Source: RGIG4608 sp964534905
GTDB lineage: Bacteria; Bacillota; Clostridia; Oscillospirales; CAG-272
Assembly (NCBI GenBank): GCA_964534905.1
Contig: CAZHPZ010000040.1
Coordinates: forward strand, 1-10,368
Direction of reading: 5' to 3'
DNA: 10,368 nucleotides
This document shows, piece after piece, positions 5,907 to 10,368 of the stretch (within the stretch, counting starts at the first letter, position 1; every line of letters starts with the position of its first letter). Made by a program: the position numbers and the translations under genes. A model generated the notes under the pieces. It searched no databases. It saw only the letters and a program-made list of their open reading frames with translations, and had not been told where the DNA came from.

Positions 5907-7214
5907 CTATTTAAGGCTGTTTACAACGCCTGTGTAAAGAATGTTGCCGTGTGTATCGGTCAGTACAAATCCGAACGGGCGGTCGAGCACAAAATCCTTG
6001 TATTGCTCGCCGTAATCGGCGGCTTGCGAGACTCCGACGGCGTCCGATATTTTTTGGGACGAGTCGCAAACACCCTTTGAATCAAGCTTTATTACACATT
6101 TGTGTATAAGCTCCTTGCAGTATACGTCCGAGTCCGTCAGGGCGGAAAAATCACATTTCTCGTCGTCAAATACAGACTTTATATTGAAATTCTCTGACAG
6201 AATGTCGTTGAGACTTGAATTGAACGAGGCTGAAAATTCGGGGAAGAGAACACGCGTTTTGTATGTTATCATTCCGAGCAGATCGCTCGTCTTGTAGTTG
6301 TTGAGATTTATTGCCTTGATAATGTTTTCGTAGGTGAAAACGTCGGAAACGGAATATCTCTCCTCCGGCAAAATGAAGAATATTTTGTAGCCGTGCAGGG
6401 TTTGCGCATAGAACGACGAGAATTTCGAGGTTTTGAATTCTCGTCCGTCCGAATAATTGCTCTGAAGAAGATGAAGCCTTGTTACGTTACCGTTATCATC
6501 GGTAAAGTCGTACTGGTCGAAGGTGGACGAAAGTCCTCTGCCGAGCGTATTCCACATCTCGCTTAAGTAGAACGTATTGATGAATGCAAGGGACGAGCTC
6601 CTCGATATATCCACGTTGCCTCTCATAAATCCGTTTGTTTTATATTCTATGAACTGATTTATCATTTTTCCCGCATTTCCGCCGGAAAACGGTGCGGAGT
6701 AAACGTCGGATCCGTAGTGCCGAGCGAGGCTTTCCACGCAGTCACCCTTATAGATAACGTCCGTGTCGAGCCACAGAGATGAGGAGAGCATTTCATAGGC
6801 GTCGACGCTTTCCTTGCCGTCTTCGTCAACGCTGATGTATTCCTCGTTGCAAAGAGCATATATATATTTTGTCATTTCCGTCATATCGCCGTAGGATATG
6901 CCGAGAGCGGAAAGAATCTCGTCTCTTGTCTCACCCGACGCACATTCGGCCGCAGAGGCGAGAGCCATATAAACGGCTATCGGTGAGAGAGCAAAGCCCG
7001 AATCGCTGTCACGGCAGACTGCCTCGGAAAGACGGAGTGCGAATTCGGTTATCTTTTCGGAGAATGCGCTGTAAGCCTCGCCTTCGATATCGAAATCTGT
7101 GAGATCTGTCTTTTCATATGCGAATTTCACGGCGTATCTTTTGAGATTGGGCACGCAGGACGCCAAAGACAGACAAAATGAGGCAATGAGCAAAAGGCAG
7201 ATTATTTTCTTCAT
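5907..7214 (-). CDS. Lipoprotein serpin (serine protease inhibitor family)
   Basis: The 435-residue protein starts with a lipoprotein signal (MKKIICLLLIASFCLSLASC; lipobox Cys20), so it should be anchored outside the membrane. The serpin fold is recognisable across its length: FALSPIAVYMALASAA (74-89), FINTFYLSEMW (211-221; family NAxYFKGxW), FPEF (324-327), CDFSALTDSDVYCKELIHKC (354-373), and DRPFGFVLTDTHGNILYTG (411-429). Inhibitory serpins trap proteases through a reactive loop with a small-residue hinge. Here the hinge reads KGVCDSSQK (380-388), with Val, Cys and Asp where Thr and Ala are usual, and the loop looks about seven residues longer than in antitrypsin. Inhibition is therefore uncertain. 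GGAGG at 7223-7227 supports the start. It forms a single-gene unit. Gut Clostridia are known to make serpins (the siropins of Eubacterium siraeum). Confidence 0.93.
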   Translation of the reverse strand: MKKIICLLLIASFCLSLASCVPNLKRYAVKFAYEKTDLTDFDIEGEAYSAFSEKITEFALRLSEAVCRDSDSGFALSPIAVYMALASAAECASGETRDEILSALGISYGDMTEMTKYIYALCNEEYISVDEDGKESVDAYEMLSSSLWLDTDVIYKGDCVESLARHYGSDVYSAPFSGGNAGKMINQFIEYKTNGFMRGNVDISRSSSLAFINTFYLSEMWNTLGRGLSSTFDQYDFTDDNGNVTRLHLLQSNYSDGREFKTSKFSSFYAQTLHGYKIFFILPEERYSVSDVFTYENIIKAINLNNYKTSDLLGMITYKTRVLFPEFSASFNSSLNDILSENFNIKSVFDDEKCDFSALTDSDVYCKELIHKCVIKLDSKGVCDSSQKISDAVGVSQAADYGEQYKDFVLDRPFGFVLTDTHGNILYTGVVNSLK

Positions 7215-7277
7215 AATAAGTACCTCCGTTCTCTGATAATAATCGATACAGAATCAGTATATTCCTTTCGTAATTTG

Positions 7278-7306
7278 ATTGTAGCATATTTGAGCGTATA
7301 TTTCAA
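7278..7306 (-). promoter_or_regulatory. Promoter of the serpin gene
   Basis: On the minus strand TTGAAA (7301-7306), a 17-bp spacer and TACAAT (7278-7283) lie about 64 nt before the serpin ATG, and the GGAGG ribosome site follows at 7223-7227. No operator-like palindrome is evident. Confidence 0.8.
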
Positions 7307-7310
7307 TAGC

Positions 7311-7354
7311 TTTTTATAAAAAACGGGCTTGAGAGAGCGTCTCAAAAGCCCGTT
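7311..7354 (-). terminator. Terminator of the hprK-methyltransferase operon
   Basis: On the minus strand the arms AACGGGCTT(TT)GAGA and TCTCAAGCCCGTT form a 13-bp stem with a 2-nt bulge and a 5-nt loop, followed by TTTTTATAAAAA. It starts 4 nt after the methyltransferase stop codon and just upstream of the serpin promoter, so it insulates the two units. Confidence 0.88.
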
Positions 7355-7358
7355 GTAT

Positions 7359-8144
7359 TTATTTCTTTGCTCTTGCCGCTATGTACCAGCGTTCGTTTTT
7401 GCCGGTTGCCTCGTAAAGGTCGAAATCCGCAAAGAATCCGAGTATTTCGAATCCGTTTCTTGTAAGTGAATCCTCTATTTCCTCCCTCGTGTAGCAGCGT
7501 TCGGTCTGCGATTCGTCACGGCGAAGATATTTGGTGCCGTTCTCCTCACGCTCGAATACGGTCAGAGAAAAGTCGCAAAGACAGCTCTGTGAGTCGTAAT
7601 AATTTTGCCATACGCAAAAGGCGTTGCCGCCGCAGTCCTCCTCCTCGTAGACATATGTGTTGTCACCGTACACGTTTTCGAATTTGTACGGAGTATTTAT
7701 ATCGAAAAGGAAAAGTCCGTCGGGGTCAAGATAGTTGTGAACGCAGGCAAGGCAGGAGTCAAGCTCGCCGTCCTCGGTGAGGTAATTAATACTGTCAAGA
7801 CAGCAGGTTACGGCGCCGACTGTGCCGTAAAGCTCGAATTCCTTCATATCCTGAAGCAGAAAAAGGACGTCGTGAGTCGTGTCAAGCTCGAATTTTCTTT
7901 CATAAGCTATGCCGAGCATATCCGATGACGCGTCAACGCCTATCATATTGTAACCTCTTTGCGCAAGCTCCAGCGTCATGCTTCCCGTGCCGCAGGCAAG
8001 GTCAAGCACAAGCTCGGGGCGGCTCGGAAGATATCTGTCAAAGCACTTTTCGAAAAAGTCTGCCCAAGCATGATAATCGATATTGGAATTTATTTTGTCG
8101 TAAACGGAGGATATTGCTCCGTAGCTTTCGTATTTACTGCTCAT
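7359..8144 (-). CDS. Class I SAM-dependent methyltransferase
   Basis: The 261-residue protein has the Rossmann-type methyltransferase core: motif I VLDLACGTGSMTLELA (46-61), which binds S-adenosylmethionine; acidic Asp71 in IGVDAS (motif II, SAM ribose); LLQDM (motif III, Asp99); and then CCLDSINYL and GLFLFDINTP (motifs IV-V). The N-terminal YGAISSVYDKIN is common in small-molecule methyltransferases of Firmicutes. The substrate cannot be told from sequence. The start at 8144 is preceded by GGAG and overlaps the hprK stop by 11 nt, so the two are translationally coupled. There is no signal peptide or membrane segment. Pairing with hprK does not by itself imply a shared pathway. Confidence 0.88.
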   Translation of the reverse strand: MSSKYESYGAISSVYDKINSNIDYHAWADFFEKCFDRYLPSRPELVLDLACGTGSMTLELAQRGYNMIGVDASSDMLGIAYERKFELDTTHDVLFLLQDMKEFELYGTVGAVTCCLDSINYLTEDGELDSCLACVHNYLDPDGLFLFDINTPYKFENVYGDNTYVYEEEDCGGNAFCVWQNYYDSQSCLCDFSLTVFEREENGTKYLRRDESQTERCYTREEIEDSLTRNGFEILGFFADFDLYEATGKNERWYIAARAKK

Positions 8145-9078
8145 CTTCTGCTCCGAATTGCTTCAATAATTGCTTTTCAAGCTCTGCCGCGGTATTGTAG
8201 CCCATTTTTTTCTGCCTGTGGTTCATCGCCGCTATTTCGAGAATGATCGGCAGGCTTCGTCCAGGACGTACCGGAACGGTTATCGACGGAATGTCTATTC
8301 CGAGTATGTTGTAGGTTTGATCCTCAAGTCCGAATCGGTCGTACATCTTGCCCTCGATCCAAGGCTCAAGGTGGACGACAAGGTCGATTTTCTCCGTCAT
8401 TTTTATCGCACTCATACCGTACATACGGCGAACGTCGATTATACCTATTCCGCGAAGCTCGACATAGTGGCGTATGAGGTCGGGAGCGCTTCCTACGAGA
8501 GTTTGCGCGCTGACACGCTTGATCTCTACCGCATCGTCGGCTATAAGTCGGTGTCCTCTCTCTACGAGCGCTATTGCCGTTTCGCTCTTACCGATGCCGC
8601 TCTCTCCGAGTATCAGCATGCCCTCGCCGTATACCTCGACAAGAACGCCGTGCTGTGTTATTCTGTTTGCAAGGTGCTGGTTGAGAGAGGCTATAAGCGT
8701 TGCCATAACGGGGCTTGTTTTCGTTTTTGTGCGCAGAATCGGCACTCCGTATTTTTTCGCCGATTCAATGATGGCGTCGTCAATGTCAAGATTTGAGGTG
8801 ATGATCACCGTGACGGGACGCTGAGCAAAAAACGAGTCGAGACGTGCGGTACGTGTTTCTTCGTCAAGATCGTGCAGATATTCTGTTTCGGCGCGTCCGA
8901 TAAGCTGTATTCTCGACGGCTCAAACACCGTAAGAAAGCCCGCAAGCGCAAGTCCCGGTCGATTTATCTCTTTATTTACTATTTTAATGTCCGACGGAGA
9001 GGCGGGCATAAATATTTCTTCGAATTTAAATTCTTCTATGAGCTTGTCAAGTGTTATGGAGTAAAGGAATTTTTCCAT
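8134..9078 (-). CDS. hprK: HPr kinase/phosphorylase
   Basis: This bifunctional enzyme phosphorylates Ser46 of HPr (with ATP or pyrophosphate) and removes that phosphate. It thereby sets CcpA-dependent carbon catabolite repression in Firmicutes. The 314-residue length is typical. The N-terminal domain (1-~130) is followed by the catalytic domain: HGVLVEVYGEG (His143), Walker A GESGIGKS (158-165), RGHRLIADDAVEI (175-187), and the family signature VELRGIGIIDVRRMYG (206-221). The C-terminal PVRPGRSLPIILEIAAMNHR and KMGYN are also characteristic. The start at 9078 has a strong AGGAGG-type site at 9084-9090. It is the first gene of a two-gene operon with the methyltransferase. Confidence 0.97.
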   Translation of the reverse strand: MEKFLYSITLDKLIEEFKFEEIFMPASPSDIKIVNKEINRPGLALAGFLTVFEPSRIQLIGRAETEYLHDLDEETRTARLDSFFAQRPVTVIITSNLDIDDAIIESAKKYGVPILRTKTKTSPVMATLIASLNQHLANRITQHGVLVEVYGEGMLILGESGIGKSETAIALVERGHRLIADDAVEIKRVSAQTLVGSAPDLIRHYVELRGIGIIDVRRMYGMSAIKMTEKIDLVVHLEPWIEGKMYDRFGLEDQTYNILGIDIPSITVPVRPGRSLPIILEIAAMNHRQKKMGYNTAAELEKQLLKQFGAEDEQ

Positions 9079-9106
9079 AGTGACCTCCTCTTGTAAATAT
9101 ATCTTG

Positions 9107-9135
9107 ATTTTATCACAAAATTCGGATTATTGCAA
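9107..9135 (-). promoter_or_regulatory. Promoter of hprK
   Basis: On the minus strand TTGCAA (9130-9135), a 17-bp spacer and TAAAAT (9107-9112) lie shortly upstream of the hprK ribosome site (9084-9090). The -35 is only a partial consensus match, so initiation is likely moderate. Confidence 0.6.
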
Positions 9136-9175
9136 TAGATAAGTCGTAAATATCGGTGCTTTTATAAATAATGAG

Positions 9176-9215
9176 GCGATATTTGAGTAAATTTGAGCAA
9201 ATTTTCTCAAATCGC
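9176..9215. repeat. Inverted repeat abutting the yceD -35 box
   Basis: GCGATATTTGAG (9176-9187) is matched by CTCAAATCGC (9206-9215), identical in reverse complement apart from a 2-nt insertion. A second direct ATTTGAG lies at 9191-9197, ten bp after the first. The right arm ends exactly where TTGACA begins. This could be a regulator-binding site or an upstream activating region for the yceD-rpmF promoter. Confidence 0.5.
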
Positions 9216-9244
9216 TTGACAATGTGTTTTTTTTCGGTTATAAT
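9216..9244 (+). promoter_or_regulatory. Consensus promoter P1 for yceD-rpmF
   Basis: TTGACA (9216-9221), a 17-bp spacer containing a run of eight T, and TATAAT (9239-9244) match the sigma-A consensus perfectly. The transcript should start near 9251, which rules out the in-frame ATG at 9171 and supports ATG 9291 for yceD. Confidence 0.92.
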
Positions 9245-9290
9245 ACTTTCGTTATGCATTTTCAGTAATTTTTTAGAAGGGAGCCTGCTT

Positions 9291-9797
9291 ATGACGATAG
9301 ATCTCGGACCTATGCTTCGCGGAGAGGTGAATTGTGTTGATGTTGATTTCGTTCTCACGCCTGAAATAATCGATGATGTAACCTTTAGCGAGGGAGCAAG
9401 AGTTTACGGTAAGATCACCAATGCGGCGGGCTATATGCGTCTTTCTCTCAAGGCCGATCTTCCGTATGTCGGAGAGTGCGCACGCTGTCTTGACGAGGTG
9501 CGCGGCGTCTTTTCACTTGATTTTGAAAGGACAGTCGTTACCGAGGGTATGGTCAGCGAGGAGGAGCTTGAGGAGAATGTTGACGAGTATATCGTGATTT
9601 GTGACGGACATCTTACTCTTGACGACGCCGTCAGGGAAGAGCTTATGCTCGATTTTCCGAGAAAGCTTCTTTGCTCGGACGACTGTGAGGGACTTTGCCC
9701 CGTGTGCGGAAAGCCGAAAAAGAGCGGAGATTGCGGTTGCGTGACAAAAGAAATTGATCCGAGACTCGCAGTTTTGAAAAAATTACTTGACAAATGA
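9291..9797 (+). CDS. yceD: YceD family protein (DUF177), ribosome-associated
   Basis: The 168-residue DUF177 protein is usually encoded directly before L32. Family members act in 23S rRNA metabolism in plants and bacteria, but the biochemical role is not settled. Visible features are the early ECARC pair of cysteines (~63-66) and a C-terminal metal-site-like cluster: C128-x3-C132-EGLCPVCG (C136, C139) and GDCGC (C148, C150). The central segment is acidic (EEELEENVDEY). The start at 9291 (MTIDLGPMLRGEV) has AGAAGGGAG at 9275-9283 and lies downstream of the P1 transcription start; the longer frame from 9171 would contain the promoter. rpmF follows after 64 nt. The stop codon region also carries the -35 box of promoter P2. 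Confidence 0.92.
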   Translation: MTIDLGPMLRGEVNCVDVDFVLTPEIIDDVTFSEGARVYGKITNAAGYMRLSLKADLPYVGECARCLDEVRGVFSLDFERTVVTEGMVSEEELEENVDEYIVICDGHLTLDDAVREELMLDFPRKLLCSDDCEGLCPVCGKPKKSGDCGCVTKEIDPRLAVLKKLLDK

Positions 9798-9815
9798 GAA
9801 ATGATGTAGTATAAT
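9787..9815 (+). promoter_or_regulatory. Consensus promoter P2 for rpmF
   Basis: TTGACA (9787-9792), a 17-bp spacer and TATAAT (9810-9815) again match the consensus perfectly. The -35 lies in the last sense codons of yceD (Leu-Asp-Lys) and the spacer includes its stop codon. This gives rpmF an extra source of transcript independent of yceD. Confidence 0.88.
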
Positions 9816-9861
9816 ATCATAGATAATGTTATGTATCACACTAACAAGGAGGTGTAGGACA

Positions 9862-10044
9862 ATGGCAGTACCAAAGAGAAAAGTATCCAAGGCTCGCAGA
9901 GATAAGAGACGTTCGAACAACTGGAAGCTCAGCCTTCCCGGTATCACAAGATGCCCCAAGTGTGGAGAATTCGTTCTCTCTCACAGAGTTTGCAAGAAGT
10001 GCCGTTCTTACAATGGCAAGGAAGTTATCAAAGAAGAGGCTTAA
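9862..10044 (+). CDS. rpmF: 50S ribosomal protein L32 (zinc-ribbon form)
   Basis: This is a 60-residue component of the large ribosomal subunit. It opens with the typical AVPKRKVSKARRDKRRSN, basic throughout, then LPGITRCPKCGEFVLSHRVCKKC. The two CxxC pairs (CPKC and CKKC) mark the zinc-binding form of L32. The start is taken at 9862, the usual MAVPKR start, with a very strong AAGGAGGTG at 9846-9854. The in-frame ATG 36 nt upstream has no such site. The gene is transcribed with yceD and also from P2, and a terminator follows. Confidence 0.98.
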   Translation: MAVPKRKVSKARRDKRRSNNWKLSLPGITRCPKCGEFVLSHRVCKKCRSYNGKEVIKEEA

Positions 10045-10087
10045 TTTAAGCACACCCTCTTTGAATGCCTTTGTAGGCGGTTAAAAT

Positions 10088-10129
10088 AAGGGACTAATTC
10101 TGTTTACGACAAGATAGGTCCCTTTTTTT
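10088..10129 (+). terminator. Terminator after rpmF
   Basis: AAGGGAC (10088-10094) pairs with GTCCCTT (10118-10124), extended by TA/TA next to a one-base bulge, and is followed by a run of seven T. The loop is long (about 20 nt), so the hairpin is less compact than usual. Confidence 0.8.
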
Positions 10130-10157
10130 ACTACAATTTAAATAAACGGAGTTAATT

Positions 10158-10368
10158 ATGAAAAAAAGTACAATTATTACTATAGCCGCATTTGCCGCGG
10201 GTATTATCCTGCTTACGGTCGGCTTTGTCCTTTTAACGGATAACAATATTTCGAATTCCCTTTTCGGAACAACGACAACAACACCCAACACAACCACTAC
10301 AACCACAACTAACGATCCTGAATATGAGGCAATGGACTTCTTTAAGGAGGACGTAAGTCAGTGGGTAA
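10158..10368 (+). CDS. Partial gene: membrane-anchored or secreted protein with Thr-rich linker
   Basis: Only the first 70 codons lie in the window and the frame is still open at the edge. ATG 10158 has GGAG seven nt upstream. Residues 1-4 (MKKS) are basic, and 5-26 form one hydrophobic segment (IITIAAFAAGIILLTVGFVLL), a signal anchor or uncleaved signal without a lipobox. Residues 38-51 are a linker of twelve Thr broken only by Pro-Asn, the kind that tethers an extracellular domain. Then comes an acidic start of a domain (DPEYEAMDFFKEDVSQWV). That last stretch faintly recalls the entry to FKBP/trigger-factor-like peptidyl-prolyl isomerase domains, but too little is visible to assign a function. 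No clear promoter is seen after the rpmF terminator. Confidence 0.8.
   Translation, partial: MKKSTIITIAAFAAGIILLTVGFVLLTDNNISNSLFGTTTTTPNTTTTTTTNDPEYEAMDFFKEDVSQWV

Noticed and set aside
8170..8796. 208-codon plus-strand open frame opposite hprK
   Set aside because: It lies entirely within the confidently identified hprK and arises from its codon usage. No family resemblance.
9171..9290. Hydrophobic N-terminal extension (MCFFSVIILSLCIF) of the YceD frame, suggestive of a signal peptide
   Set aside because: The perfect promoter 9216-9244 lies inside it, while ATG 9291 has a good ribosome site and gives the usual YceD length.
9245..9290. Possible riboswitch or leader before yceD
   Set aside because: The leader is only about 40 nt and I see no stable structure, T-box element or known aptamer motif. 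The same search elsewhere in the window found none.
10094..10306. Val-rich 70-codon minus-strand open frame
   Set aside because: The poly-Val stretch is the antisense of the Thr-rich linker of the plus-strand gene starting at 10158. It also runs through the rpmF terminator.

Overview
The window looks like a chromosomal segment of a low-to-mid GC Gram-positive anaerobe of the Clostridia, most likely Oscillospiraceae/Ruminococcaceae-like. The evidence is HPr kinase/phosphorylase (a Firmicutes regulator), strong GGAGG-type ribosome binding sites, consensus TTGACA-17-TATAAT promoters, a YceD-L32 pair, and a lipoprotein serpin of the kind known from gut Clostridia. The taxonomic call is inference. 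No phage, transposase, CRISPR or toxin genes were seen.

Layout from left to right. (1) 1-168 is a GC-rich, hairpin-rich block without a credible gene. It ends in a 28-nt fragment resembling the 3' half of an initiator tRNA in inverted orientation. (2) 169-459 is a minus-strand tRNA operon with a consensus promoter, tRNA-Leu(UAA), initiator tRNA-Met and a terminator. (3) 480-3553, plus strand: a divergent promoter, an unrecognised 276-residue protein, and recG (branch-migration helicase). (4) 3651-5861, plus strand: a palindromic candidate operator, a MarR-family regulator, and an overlapping acyl-CoA ligase gene, closed by a terminator that works in both directions. (5) 5907-7306, minus strand: a single-gene unit for a lipoprotein serpin. 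(6) 7311-9135, minus strand: hprK and an overlapping SAM methyltransferase gene. (7) 9176-10129, plus strand: yceD (DUF177) and rpmF (ribosomal protein L32), each with its own perfect consensus promoter, then a terminator. (8) 10158 to the end: the start of a membrane-anchored protein with a Thr-rich linker, cut off by the window edge.

Most of the content is housekeeping: tRNAs, L32, YceD, RecG and HPr kinase. The accessory-like parts are the MarR/acyl-CoA ligase module, which looks like a self-regulated lipid-activation unit, and the serpin, whose reactive loop does not follow the inhibitory consensus. I do not see a clear new multi-gene system. The most unusual raw-sequence signals are an extra nucleotide in the T-stem of the initiator tRNA, the inverted tRNA fragment beside it with matching spacing, and several inverted repeats placed exactly at promoters.
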